This document shows positions 15,426 to 23,246 of a stretch of 33,109 nucleotides of DNA, piece after piece; within the stretch, counting starts at the first letter, position 1, and each line of letters opens with the position of its first letter. Made by a program: the position numbers and the translations under genes. The notes beneath the pieces are model-generated. The model worked only from the letters and a program-made list of their open reading frames with translations. It did not search any database and was not told the origin of the DNA. The DNA comes from CAZLYK01 sp964563495 (GTDB lineage Bacteria > Acidobacteriota > Blastocatellia > RBC074), in assembly GCA_964563495.1 (NCBI GenBank), contig CAZLYK010000052.1, forward strand, positions 1 to 33,109, read 5' to 3'.

Positions 15426-15505
15426 TTGCCCTGCCGTTACCTCCTCTTCAGCCTACAGCAAAACCGGGCCGGTGAGATTGGGCTTCACCGGTCCGGCCTT
15501 TCTTA
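15384..15505 (+). ncRNA. Possible structured RNA ending in a terminator-like hairpin
   Basis: On the plus strand AGGGCAAA (15384-15391) pairs with TTTGCCCT (15425-15432). That stem encloses a second GACG/CGTC stem. About 30 nt later comes a GC hairpin (GGGCCGGTGA opposite TCACCGGTCC, about 15466-15495) followed by CCTTTCTT. The order of stems plus terminator resembles a small RNA or leader. No known riboswitch or RNA class was matched and no promoter is obvious, so confidence is low. Confidence 0.25.
15466..15505. terminator. Terminator-like hairpin, T-rich on both sides
   Basis: A stem of about 10 bp (one or two G-U pairs) with a loop of about 10 nt is flanked by CCTTTCTT on the plus strand and by CGGTTTT on the minus strand. 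It could end transcription in either direction, but no confirmed gene immediately precedes it on either strand. Confidence 0.4.
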
Positions 15506-15524
15506 AAAACATCTGAACGACGGT

Positions 15525-15554
15525 TTGACATTGGAGTAATCCGAGGGGGAGAAT
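15525..15554 (+). promoter_or_regulatory. Candidate promoter for the thioredoxin-fold gene
   Basis: A perfect TTGACA (15525-15530) is followed after 18 nt by GAGAAT (15549-15554), which matches the -10 consensus at four of six positions. It lies about 110 nt upstream of ATG 15668. Confidence 0.3.
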
Positions 15555-15667
15555 TCTTCACCGGCTGGAATGGAAATAAACCATTGAGTCGGAAATTGCA
15601 TCTGACCGGCGTTAATCGTCGAGCCGGAGCGGACCGGATCACGACTGGCAGAAGGAGAAATCACGAG

Positions 15668-16192
15668 ATGTCGAGATTGATGAGCAAAAAGCTGGTCCTG
15701 GGGCTGGTGGCGACAAGCTTTATTTTAGGATCTGCCCCGGCCCAGACCGGAGAAATCAGTCTGCGGTCGATCGACGGTCACCGGGTCAACCTGAGAGACC
15801 TGCGCGGCAAGGTGGTTGTGCTCTCTTTCAGTGGGACCTGGATCCCGCTCGCCTCTAAAGAGCTGCCGGCGCTGCAGAAAGTCGCCGATCGTTACTCTGC
15901 CCGTGGAGTCCAGGTTTACTGGGTGAGCATCAACAGCGAAAAGCAGGGCGCGCGGACCTTCGCCTCGGACGCGGACCTCCAGGCCTTCGCTCAAAAATTC
16001 AATCTGCGACTGACGGTTCTCCGCGATCCTGAACAGGAAGCCTATCGCGCCTTCGGCCTCGACGCCCTGCCGACGGTCATCATTCTGGACCGGCAGGGGA
16101 AGGTCGCCCACAAACACGTCGGGTTCGGCCAGGACTCCGGTGAAGCCTACTCAGAGATCATCCGCGATCTCGAGCAATTACTTAAAGAATAG
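15668..16192 (+). CDS. Exported TlpA/redoxin-fold protein lacking active-site cysteines
   Basis: A 174-residue protein with an N-terminal Sec signal (hydrophobic residues 9-24, likely cleavage after APA), then a TlpA/redoxin domain. Landmarks are GHRVNLRDLRGKVVVLSFSGTW, the cis-proline loop DALPTVIILDRQGK (Pro135), and a final strand-helix pair. Where TlpA proteins have WCxxC it has W58-I-P-L-A62. The mature protein contains no cysteine at all, so it cannot do thiol-disulfide exchange and may act as a binding or scaffold protein. AAGGAG lies 11 nt before ATG 15668; an open stretch back to 15584 is not needed. Its last codon and TAG stop lie inside a palindromic repeat. Confidence 0.88.
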   Translation: MSRLMSKKLVLGLVATSFILGSAPAQTGEISLRSIDGHRVNLRDLRGKVVVLSFSGTWIPLASKELPALQKVADRYSARGVQVYWVSINSEKQGARTFASDADLQAFAQKFNLRLTVLRDPEQEAYRAFGLDALPTVIILDRQGKVAHKHVGFGQDSGEAYSEIIRDLEQLLKE

Positions 16193-16275
16193 ACAGGATT
16201 AACCGGATTTCTGCAGGATTTGACCAGACGTAATCTGGTCAAATCCTGCGGAAATCCGGTTAATCCTGTCTATTC
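16187..16275. repeat. GACAGGATT-family palindrome, copy 4, supplies both stop codons
   Basis: The 42-bp arms 16187-16228 and 16234-16275 match at 41 of 42 positions around CGTAA. Both outer ends read GAATAG. On the plus strand this gives the last Glu codon and TAG stop of the thioredoxin-fold gene. On the minus strand it gives the last Glu codon and TAG stop of the isomerase-like gene. Confidence 0.95.
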
Positions 16276-17160
16276 GCCGGCGAAAATCTGATCGACCCGG
16301 CGGCTGACCTCGCGTAGATAGGTCTGGTCACCGCTCGAGAGTTCGACCGTCAAATAGCCGCTATAACCAATCTCCTCGATCGCTTTCCTGACCTCCTTCC
16401 AGTCGATACTGCCCTCGCGCAGCGCGACGAATTGCCGGGTGTCGGTTTTGAAATCCTTGAGATGGAATCTGACGATGCGCTTACCGAGCACGCGGATCCA
16501 CTCCTGCGGAAATCCATACATGACAATATTGCCGACGTCAAAATATGCCTTGACCCACGGGCTCTTGAATTCGTCGACGTACCTGGCGTGGTCGTAAGGC
16601 GTGAGCAGGAACTTGTTCCAGACCTCTTCGATTGCGATGACGACCCCCATCTCCTTGGCCATCGGGATGAGCTTTCTAATCTGGGCCTGAGATCGTTTCC
16701 AGGCCACCGGGATGGTCGTTTGCGGATTGACCACGGCGGGCACGAGCAGCACCGTCCCGGCGCCCCAGAGCCTGGCGTTCCGGAAGGAGGTCTCCATGCC
16801 CTTCAGACTCTTTTCGACCACCTGCGGATCGGCGTCCGAGAGCGGGTATCTCCAGTGATCCATATTCATGACCGAATGGATCGGGATGCCGGCCTTGACC
16901 GACGCGTCCTTGATCTGGTCAGCCTCTTTCGGATCGGTAATAGTCTGCGCTTCGATCCCCTCGAACCCGACATCGACAGCCAGTTTAAACCGGTCGAGAT
17001 AGCTCATCTCTTTCGGCAGCATGCTGATCAGGACGGCCTTTTTCAGCTTGCCGTTTGAGACCGGGGCGACCGTGGCGGCGCCGGAAATTTGATCGCGCGG
17101 GAGCAATGACGCAGCCGCTCCCAGAACAGACAGCTTTAGAAAGTCTCGTCTCTCATTCAT
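16270..17160 (-). CDS. Tat-exported sugar phosphate isomerase/epimerase-like protein (xylose isomerase-like TIM barrel)
   Basis: A 296-residue AP endonuclease 2/xylose isomerase-like TIM-barrel protein. The N-terminus has a twin-arginine signal (RRDFLKLSVLGAAASLL), so it should be folded in the cytoplasm and exported by Tat, probably with its metal. Likely metal ligands are Glu178 (VIAIEEV), Asp208 (AYFDVGN), His233 (RFHLKD) and Glu273 (LTVELSSGD). The closest general resemblance is to hydroxypyruvate-isomerase or sugar-epimerase-like proteins, but the substrate is unknown. AAAGGAA lies upstream of ATG 17160. It converges on the thioredoxin-fold gene through a shared repeat. Confidence 0.9.
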   Translation of the reverse strand: MNERRDFLKLSVLGAAASLLPRDQISGAATVAPVSNGKLKKAVLISMLPKEMSYLDRFKLAVDVGFEGIEAQTITDPKEADQIKDASVKAGIPIHSVMNMDHWRYPLSDADPQVVEKSLKGMETSFRNARLWGAGTVLLVPAVVNPQTTIPVAWKRSQAQIRKLIPMAKEMGVVIAIEEVWNKFLLTPYDHARYVDEFKSPWVKAYFDVGNIVMYGFPQEWIRVLGKRIVRFHLKDFKTDTRQFVALREGSIDWKEVRKAIEEIGYSGYLTVELSSGDQTYLREVSRRVDQIFAGE

Positions 17161-17208
17161 AAACCTGAATTTCCTTTGTCTTGGGTATGCCGCTCGCGTA
17201 GCGTATGG

Positions 17209-17242
17209 GGCGTAATTCTACGCCTCTTGGCCGGTAGGCCAA
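17209..17242. repeat. Two tandem tetraloop hairpins
   Basis: GGCGTA-ATTC-TACGCC (17209-17224) and TTGGCC-GGTA-GGCCAA (17227-17242) are perfect 6-bp stems with 4-nt loops, 2 nt apart. They lie in the divergent region between the isomerase-like gene and the acyl-CoA dehydrogenase. They look like a REP-type unit of a family different from the GACAGGATT repeats. Confidence 0.55.
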
Positions 17243-17281
17243 AGGGGTTTGCGGCCGGTTTGAATGTCAATCAGCCCAAGT

Positions 17282-17310
17282 TTGGCAAAGCTCTGTGGCT
17301 ATTGTAAGAT
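17282..17310 (+). promoter_or_regulatory. Candidate sigma-70 promoter of acyl-CoA dehydrogenase
   Basis: TTGGCA (17282-17287) and TAAGAT (17305-17310) are 17 nt apart. Transcription would start near 17317, placing a 28-bp perfect hairpin (17338-17426) inside the 5' leader of the gene at 17443. Confidence 0.45.
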
Positions 17311-17337
17311 GTTTATTTGCCGGATGAGCCGGTTACT

Positions 17338-17426
17338 AGCCTGGGAACGCGGGCGTCCCGCCCGCATGGGTCGATGATCACTTTCTTCGCCGGGACAAGC
17401 GGGCGGGACGCCCGCGTTCCCAGGCT
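17338..17426. repeat. Perfect 28-bp inverted repeat (CTGGGAACGCGGGCG family)
   Basis: The arms 17338-17365 and 17399-17426 match at all 28 positions, with a 33-nt loop. The right arm is followed by TTTTC and, 5 nt on, by the ribosome-binding site GAGGAG. In RNA this is a very stable stem that could act as an attenuator or terminator. The GC-rich core resembles dispersed palindromes seen in several environmental bacterial genomes. Confidence 0.9.
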
Positions 17427-17442
17427 TTTCTGAGGAGGATTT

Positions 17443-18624
17443 ATGGCACAAACACAGGAAGCAATTGATCAAATGATCCCGCAGCCGCTGACCGTTCTAT
17501 CGGAAGAGGAGAAGCTTTTCGCCGCCAGCGTCCGCGAATTCGCCGAAGCTGAAATCAAGCCCTACGTCCGCGAGATGGACGAGAAACAGAAGATTCGCCC
17601 TCAGATCCTCGAAAAATGTTTTGAGCTCGGCCTCATGGGGATCGAGCCCGGCGAAGATTACGGCGGATCGGGCGGCACATTCTTCATGGCGTGTCTGGCG
17701 ATCGAGGAGCTTGCCCGCGTCGACGCATCGATCAGCGTCTGCGTCGACGTCAACAACACACTCGTGATCAACGCCTTCCTCAACTATGGGAGTGAGGCGC
17801 AGAAGCAGGGATACATCGGCAGATTGTGCCGGGACACGGTCGGGGCCTACTGCCTGAGCGAGGCCGGATCGGGATCGGACGCCTTCGCGCTGCAGACCAG
17901 GGCTGAAGACAAAGGCGATCATTACCTTCTCAACGGCCGTAAGCTGTGGATCACCAACGGCAATGAAGCCAGTCTCTTCATCGTCTTCGCCAACCTCGAC
18001 CCGAGCAAGGGATATAAGGGCATCACCGCCTTCATCGTCGAGAAGGACTTCCCCGGGTTTGCGGTCGGAAAGAAAGAGGACAAGCTCGGCATCCGGGCCT
18101 CGTCTACCTGCGAACTGCTCTTCGACAGTTGTCGCGTGCCGAAAGAGAATGTTTTGGGCGAGGTCGGCAAGGGATACAAGATCGCGATCGAGACGCTCAA
18201 CGAGGGCCGGATCGGGATCGGCGCGCAGATGCTCGGCCTGGCGCGCGGCGCCTATGAATGCGCGCTGGCCTATACCAAAGAACGCAAACAATTCGGCCAG
18301 GCGATCTCTGAATTTCAGGGCGTCCAGTTCCAATTGGCCGAGATGGCGACCAGGATCGAAGCCGCGCGGTTGCTGGTCTATAACGCAGCGCGGTTGAAGG
18401 ACGCCGGGATGCCCTTCATCAAACAAGCGGCCATGGCCAAGCTCTACGCTTCATTGATCGCCGAAGAGGTGGCGTCGAAGGCGGTAGAACTGTATGGCGG
18501 TTTCGGATTCGTCAAAGACTACCCGGTCGAAAAGTATTTTCGCGACAGCAAGATCGGCCAGATCTACGAAGGCACATCGAATATGCAGAAACAGACGATT
18601 GCCAAGATGCTGCTGGCAGAGTAA
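17443..18624 (+). CDS. Acyl-CoA dehydrogenase, short/branched-chain type
   Basis: A 393-residue FAD flavoprotein that should introduce the alpha-beta double bond into an acyl-CoA and pass electrons to ETF. The family blocks YCLSEAGSGSDA and WITNGNEA, and the C-terminal QIYEGTSNMQ with its catalytic-base Glu, are all present, along with ERKQFGQAISEFQGVQFQLAEMATRIEAAR. This resembles the short-chain and branched-chain group more than long-chain enzymes; the chain specificity is inferred. GAGGAG precedes the ATG. The helicase gene begins 8 nt after the stop, so cotranscription is likely although the functions are unrelated. Confidence 0.95.
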   Translation: MAQTQEAIDQMIPQPLTVLSEEEKLFAASVREFAEAEIKPYVREMDEKQKIRPQILEKCFELGLMGIEPGEDYGGSGGTFFMACLAIEELARVDASISVCVDVNNTLVINAFLNYGSEAQKQGYIGRLCRDTVGAYCLSEAGSGSDAFALQTRAEDKGDHYLLNGRKLWITNGNEASLFIVFANLDPSKGYKGITAFIVEKDFPGFAVGKKEDKLGIRASSTCELLFDSCRVPKENVLGEVGKGYKIAIETLNEGRIGIGAQMLGLARGAYECALAYTKERKQFGQAISEFQGVQFQLAEMATRIEAARLLVYNAARLKDAGMPFIKQAAMAKLYASLIAEEVASKAVELYGGFGFVKDYPVEKYFRDSKIGQIYEGTSNMQKQTIAKMLLAE

Positions 18625-18631
18625 TAACGAA

Positions 18632-21073
18632 GTGAATCATCCTCTGTTTGACAAGCTGCAATCACTCACCCAGCAACAAGAATCCCTGCCGGAGACGGAT
18701 TTCCTGAGCGGCCTGAACCCTCAACAACGCGAGGCCGCGACGACTGTTGAAGGTCCGGTCCTGATCCTGGCCGGTGCCGGGAGCGGCAAAACGCGTGTCA
18801 TCACCTTTCGCATCGCGCATCTGATCGAAGCCTGCGGAGTGCGACCGGAGAGCATTCTCGCCGTGACCTTCACCAACAAGGCGGCGGGCGAGATGAAAGA
18901 GCGGATCGAGAATCTGCTCGGCGGCAAGCCGCGCGTCAGCTCTCCCATGATCTCGACCTTCCATTCTCTCTGCGTGCGAATACTGAGGAGAGACATCGAA
19001 AAACTCGCTCGCGGTTATACCAGATCGTTCACGATCTACGATACCGACGACCAACTGCGACTGCTCCGCAGTTGCATCAGGGATTGCGGTTACGAAGACA
19101 AACAGCTGGCCGCCAGACAGGCCCAGAGCGCGATCAGCGCCGCCAAGAACCGGGGTGAAGATCCGGAAAAGTTCGCCTCCAGGTCAGATTACAGCGATCC
19201 GCGGCGCGAGGCGATTGGGCGCGTCTACGCCCTCTACGAACAGCGGCTGCAAGCTTCGAACGCCCTCGATTTCGATGACCTGCTGATCCGGACGGTGCAA
19301 CTGCTGCGCCATTCGGAAGAGGCGCGCAGCTATTACCATCACCGCTTCCGCCACGTCTGTGTCGACGAGTTCCAGGACACGAATGGCATCCAATATTCGC
19401 TGGTTCGCCTGATCATCGAGGGTGATCACGCGCTCAACCTCGGGCGCCGGTCCGAGGATTTCTGGAAGAACCGCAGCCTCTGTGTGGTCGGCGATGAATC
19501 GCAGTCGATCTATGGCTGGCGCGGATCGGACTTCAGCATCATCCTCGGATTCGAGCGCGACTTTCCGAGCACCCGGACGATCAAGCTGGAAGACAACTAC
19601 CGCTCGACCAGGCGAATTCTCGACGCCGCCAACCGGGTCATCTCCTTTAACACTCAGCGCTTCGACAAAACCCTGCGCGCCAACGCCGCCGACGGAGAAA
19701 AGATCCGGTACGCGGAACTGTTGGACGGTGAAGCGGAGGCGCGATGGGTGGCGAGCAGGATCGAGGAGCACTTGCGCCGCGAACCGGATCTGAGGGCGGC
19801 GGTGCTCTATCGAACCAACGCTCAATCGCGCGCCTTTGAGGAGGCCTGCCGCCGTGCCGGGCTGCGATACAACCTGGTCGGAGGATTCAGCTTTTACGAG
19901 CGAGCGGAAGTCAAAGATGTCATCGCCTACCTCAAACTTTCTCTCAACCCGCATGATTCGGTCGCCTTGATGCGTGTCATCAATTCGCCGGCTCGCGGGA
20001 TCGGCAAAATGACGATCGACGAGATCGACCGGTTGGCGAAGGGGTTCGGCTCGACCTTTTGGGAGGTGATCTCGATCATCATCGACCAGAACCTGCTCCA
20101 CGCGCGGACGGTCTCGGCGCTTAAGGCTTTCAGAGAGATCATCGATTCACTGGTCGAAAAAGCCGCGAAACACGAGGAGCCGATCTCCGAGGTGGTCAAA
20201 GCCGCGGTCATCGATACCGGTTACGAGCGCGCGCTGAAAGAAGAGGAGACCGAAGAGGCGGAGGGGCGCTTGCTCAACCTGGAAGAGCTGGTCAACGCCG
20301 CCGTCGAATCGGAAGAGCGGGGCGAGTCGCTCCGGGATTTTCTCGATCACGCCGCTCTCGTTTCCGACACCGATGATTTCAAGGCCGAGGCCCAGGTCAC
20401 ACTCATGACCATGCACGCGGCCAAGGGGCTGGAATTTCCTCTGGTTTTTATCGTCGGGCTGGAAGAGAACCTCTTCCCCCATTCGCGCGTGAGAGAGAGC
20501 GCCTCCGAGCTCGAAGAGGAGCGCCGGTTGTGCTACGTCGCAATTACACGCACCGAGAAGTACCTCTATCTAACCCACGCCAGGAAACGGCGCGTTTACG
20601 GTGAGGAGATGCCGGCCGATCCTTCGCGTTTTCTCATGGAATTTCCGCTCGAACTGATTGAAGACCTCTCCACGGGTTCGAGTTGGCTGCGCTTCGCCGG
20701 CAAGACATCGACTGTCGAGAACCACACGACAATGCCTCAGCCGGCTGCGCGGCCGCAACCGCCGAAACGCTCGAGCAATTATCAAGGGCCGACTTACAAC
20801 AGCGCCGACAGCGTCCGGGAATTCTTCGCAAGGCAGGGCAAACACGTGGATTCGAGCGCTTATCAGCCGCGACCCGATGAGAGCAAACCTCGCGAAGGCG
20901 GAGCCAAAGCGACTGGTTTCAGAGTCGGGACGCGCGTCAAACACGCCAAATACGGGATCGGTCTGATCGTCAAACGCGAAGGCGACGGCGAGAACGCCAA
21001 ATTGACGATCAACTTTCCCGGCTACGGACAAAAGAAGATGATCGAGAAATATGCCTCACTGGAAAAGGAATAG
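18632..21073 (+). CDS. pcrA: UvrD/PcrA-type superfamily 1 DNA helicase
   Basis: A 3'-5' DNA helicase for repair and clearing of DNA-bound proteins. In the 813-residue product I see Walker A AGAGSGKT (47-54), TFTNKAAGEMKER, DEFQDTN (Walker B), VVGDESQSIYGWRGSD, LEDNYRST, TMHAAKGLEF and CYVAITRTEKYLYL. The C-terminus has the PcrA Tudor-like domain (GTRVKHAKYGIGLIVKREG), which in Bacillus contacts RNA polymerase. About 19 extra residues lie between DEFQDTN and VVGD. I start it at GTG 18632 because no ATG fits; the longer open frame lies inside the dehydrogenase gene. No good ribosome site is seen, so translation is probably coupled. Its TAG stop is part of a repeat vestige that runs into rimO. 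Confidence 0.94.
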   Translation: MNHPLFDKLQSLTQQQESLPETDFLSGLNPQQREAATTVEGPVLILAGAGSGKTRVITFRIAHLIEACGVRPESILAVTFTNKAAGEMKERIENLLGGKPRVSSPMISTFHSLCVRILRRDIEKLARGYTRSFTIYDTDDQLRLLRSCIRDCGYEDKQLAARQAQSAISAAKNRGEDPEKFASRSDYSDPRREAIGRVYALYEQRLQASNALDFDDLLIRTVQLLRHSEEARSYYHHRFRHVCVDEFQDTNGIQYSLVRLIIEGDHALNLGRRSEDFWKNRSLCVVGDESQSIYGWRGSDFSIILGFERDFPSTRTIKLEDNYRSTRRILDAANRVISFNTQRFDKTLRANAADGEKIRYAELLDGEAEARWVASRIEEHLRREPDLRAAVLYRTNAQSRAFEEACRRAGLRYNLVGGFSFYERAEVKDVIAYLKLSLNPHDSVALMRVINSPARGIGKMTIDEIDRLAKGFGSTFWEVISIIIDQNLLHARTVSALKAFREIIDSLVEKAAKHEEPISEVVKAAVIDTGYERALKEEETEEAEGRLLNLEELVNAAVESEERGESLRDFLDHAALVSDTDDFKAEAQVTLMTMHAAKGLEFPLVFIVGLEENLFPHSRVRESASELEEERRLCYVAITRTEKYLYLTHARKRRVYGEEMPADPSRFLMEFPLELIEDLSTGSSWLRFAGKTSTVENHTTMPQPAARPQPPKRSSNYQGPTYNSADSVREFFARQGKHVDSSAYQPRPDESKPREGGAKATGFRVGTRVKHAKYGIGLIVKREGDGENAKLTINFPGYGQKKMIEKYASLEKE

Positions 21074-21080
21074 ACAGGAT
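21068..21080 (+). repeat. Vestige of the GACAGGATT-family repeat (copy 5)
   Basis: Thirteen bases GAATAGACAGGAT are identical to the outer end of the full palindromes; no second arm follows. The vestige supplies the last Glu codon and TAG stop of the helicase, and its final AT begins the ATG of rimO. Chance is possible for so short a match, but its position matches the other copies. Confidence 0.55.
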
Positions 21081-22455
21081 GAAATCTGAGTTTTCAAAAA
21101 TCGGATTCGTCAGTCTCGGCTGCCCCAAGAATCTGGTCGACAGCGAGGTCATGATGGGGCAGCTGAAAAAGCATGGCTACCAATTGACCACTGATCGCGA
21201 GGCGGCGGATGTGATCGTGGTCAATACCTGCGGCTTTATCCAGACGGCGAAGGAAGAATCGATCAACACGATTCTGGAGATGGCCGAGCTCAAGGAATCG
21301 GCCAATCTCAAACGATTGGTCGTCGCCGGTTGCCTGGTCGAGCGATACCGTCAGGACCTGCTCAACCAGATGCCCGAAGTCGATGCAGTGCTCGGGACGA
21401 GCGAGATCGAAAAGATCGTTGCCGCCGTCGACCCGGCGGCTGTCGCGGCGCAGGATGCAGCCTTTGTCAGATCGAACGCCTGGATGACGCGCGGGCTGCC
21501 GACATACCTCTACGACGAGAACTCGCCGCGCCTGCTCGCGACACCAAAACATTACGCTTATCTCAAGATCGCCGAAGGATGCGATCACACTTGCGCTTTC
21601 TGCGCGATCCCGCAGATGCGCGGCAACTATCGCAGCCGCCGCGCCGGCTCGATCCTGCGCGAGGCCGAACAACTGGCCGGGCAGGGGGTCAAAGAGCTGA
21701 TCCTGATTTCGCAGGATTCGACCCAGTACGGACTGGACCTGGGGATCAAGGACGGGCTGGCCGATCTGCTCCGTTCCCTGGCCCGGATCGACGGCATCGA
21801 TTGGATCCGGATCATGTACACCTATCCGAATTCGCTCAGTCACGCGACGCTCGCCGCCATGGCTGAAGAACCGAAGGTCTGCAACTACCTGGATATGCCT
21901 TTGCAGCATGCGAGCGCGGCGGTGCTCAAACGCATGCGCCGTGGCGGCAACCGGCAACTGCTCGAAAAGCTACTCACCCGCGCCCGCCGGTTCGTCCCCG
22001 GGATCACACTGCGGACGACCTTGATTGTTGGGTTCCCGGGTGAAACCAACGACGATTTCGACGAGCTCATGCAATTCGTCCGAGACGTCGAATTCGACCG
22101 CGTCGGAGTCTTCACCTATTCCGACGAAGAAGGCACGCACGGATACGAGCTGGAGCCAAAAGTCCCGGCGCGAATCATGCGGACCAGGCGCGCCCGGCTC
22201 ATGCGTGAACAGGCGAGGATCTCAAAGCAGAAGAACCGTGCGATCATCGGTCAACGATTCAGAGCCATGCTCGAGGGTGTCTCGGATGAGAGCGAATTAC
22301 TGCTCCAGGCGCGTCTGGAATCGCAGGCGCCGGAGGTCGACGGCCACGTCCTGATCAACGAGATACCCGAAGGATTCGCGGCCGGACCCGGCGATTTCAT
22401 CGAGATTGAGATCAGTCAGGCCCACGATTATGACCTGGTCGCGAAAGTAGTCTGA
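21079..22455 (+). CDS. rimO: Ribosomal protein uS12 methylthiotransferase
   Basis: RimO is a radical-SAM enzyme that adds a methylthio group to an aspartate of ribosomal protein S12. The 458-residue protein has the UPF0004 domain with Cys15 (SLGCPKN), Cys51 (VNTCGF) and Cys85 (VAGCLVE) for one 4Fe-4S cluster. The radical-SAM triplet Cys168, Cys172, Cys175 (CDHTCAFC) holds the other. A C-terminal TRAM domain (about 390-458) completes it. SLGCPKN and SQDSTQYG favour RimO over MiaB. The ATG is 5 nt after the helicase stop; AAAGGAA inside the helicase end can serve as ribosome site. Confidence 0.96.
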   Translation: MKSEFSKIGFVSLGCPKNLVDSEVMMGQLKKHGYQLTTDREAADVIVVNTCGFIQTAKEESINTILEMAELKESANLKRLVVAGCLVERYRQDLLNQMPEVDAVLGTSEIEKIVAAVDPAAVAAQDAAFVRSNAWMTRGLPTYLYDENSPRLLATPKHYAYLKIAEGCDHTCAFCAIPQMRGNYRSRRAGSILREAEQLAGQGVKELILISQDSTQYGLDLGIKDGLADLLRSLARIDGIDWIRIMYTYPNSLSHATLAAMAEEPKVCNYLDMPLQHASAAVLKRMRRGGNRQLLEKLLTRARRFVPGITLRTTLIVGFPGETNDDFDELMQFVRDVEFDRVGVFTYSDEEGTHGYELEPKVPARIMRTRRARLMREQARISKQKNRAIIGQRFRAMLEGVSDESELLLQARLESQAPEVDGHVLINEIPEGFAAGPGDFIEIEISQAHDYDLVAKVV

Positions 22456-22457
22456 GA

Positions 22458-22527
22458 ATCGATGCAGGATCTGAGAAGACTCTGTCTTGTCAAATCCTGC
22501 GTCAATCTTGTTTATCCTGTCTATTTT
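22458..22527. repeat. Degenerate GACAGGATT-family repeat (copy 6)
   Basis: The right arm (about 22485-22527) is well preserved and ends CCTGTCTATTTT. The left side keeps only about 20 bp (GATGCAGGATCTGAGAAGA, about 22461-22479), so its outer units are lost. It begins directly after the rimO stop and ends 4 nt before the pgpA ATG. It takes the place of a normal ribosome-binding site. Confidence 0.8.
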
Positions 22528-22531
22528 CATA

Positions 22532-23104
22532 ATGATTAGCCAGAAGCTCGAAGAGAGCAGAGCCAAGCGCGGCCGATCGCTCAAGATCGGCAGCCCAATT
22601 GACGCGATCGCCGTCTTCATCGCCACCGGTTTCGGCTCGGGTTTTATCCCGTTTGGTCCGGGCACATTCGGCTCGCTCGTCGGATTGCTGATCACCTATG
22701 GCCTGATCGCCGCCTTAAGCCCCGATCTCGTCCTGTTGCAGAACTCGATCATTTTATTGGGTCTGATTCTGGCTGTGGCCGGGACCTGGTCTGGCACCCG
22801 GGCCGAAAAGATCTTCGACCGGAAAGACGCCGGTCAGATTGTGATCGATGAGGTCTGCGGTCAGGTCATCTCATTTGTCTTCATCACGCCTTATCTGGTC
22901 AGGCTCGGACCGCATTGGCGGTGGTGGATGATCGCGGGGTTTCTGCTCTTTCGTCTCTTCGATATTTTCAAACCCTACCCGATCAACAGCCTGCAAAAAT
23001 TGACTGGTGGTCTGGGAGTGATGATGGATGACATCATCGCCGGGATCTACGCGGCCGTGGTCTTATCTCTGGCGCTGTTTATCTCGATCAATTATCTGAA
23101 TTGA
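22532..23104 (+). CDS. pgpA: Phosphatidylglycerophosphatase A
   Basis: PgpA dephosphorylates phosphatidylglycerol phosphate in the inner membrane to give phosphatidylglycerol. The 190-residue protein shows the family blocks GFGSGFIPFGPGTFGSL, DAGQIVIDEVCGQ, FRLFDIFKPYPI and GGLGVMMDDIIAGIYA, with about four hydrophobic spans. I start at ATG 22532; the frame is open back to 22487, but those residues come from the repeat and are probably not made. No Shine-Dalgarno sequence is visible. With plsY and gpsA just downstream it belongs to a phospholipid-synthesis neighbourhood. Confidence 0.93.
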   Translation: MISQKLEESRAKRGRSLKIGSPIDAIAVFIATGFGSGFIPFGPGTFGSLVGLLITYGLIAALSPDLVLLQNSIILLGLILAVAGTWSGTRAEKIFDRKDAGQIVIDEVCGQVISFVFITPYLVRLGPHWRWWMIAGFLLFRLFDIFKPYPINSLQKLTGGLGVMMDDIIAGIYAAVVLSLALFISINYLN

Positions 23105-23149
23105 GGACTGTGAATATTAAAGTTGTTTGTTATCTAGAACTTCTTCTCG

Positions 23150-23246
23150 GCTCCGGAGGAGCCGCATGTTTATAGCTTCGGTAATTATTTTGTGTTTGAG
23201 CTCCGAAGGAGCGACATCGGCTCGATCTATGCCGCTCCTTCGGAGC
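23150..23246. repeat. Three GCTCC-N3-GGAGC hairpin units
   Basis: Thirteen-base units lie at 23150-23162, 23200-23212 and 23234-23246; the last two also form a larger inverted repeat (arms 23199-23217 and 23229-23247, 18 of 19 matched). They fill the 262-bp gap between pgpA and cinA, where I see no gene; short open frames there are read-through of the repeats. Confidence 0.75.

Noticed and set aside
15379..15445. c-di-GMP-I (GEMM) riboswitch suggested by AGGGCAAA
   Set aside because: The second conserved block (GACGCAAAGCC) and the tetraloop-receptor arrangement are absent.
17338..17426. Insertion sequence end
   Set aside because: It is a perfect hairpin, but there is no transposase frame between or beside the arms and no target duplication was seen.
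22487..22531. N-terminal extension of pgpA
   Set aside because: The 15 extra residues are translated from the repeat arm; the PgpA domain fits a start at 22532.
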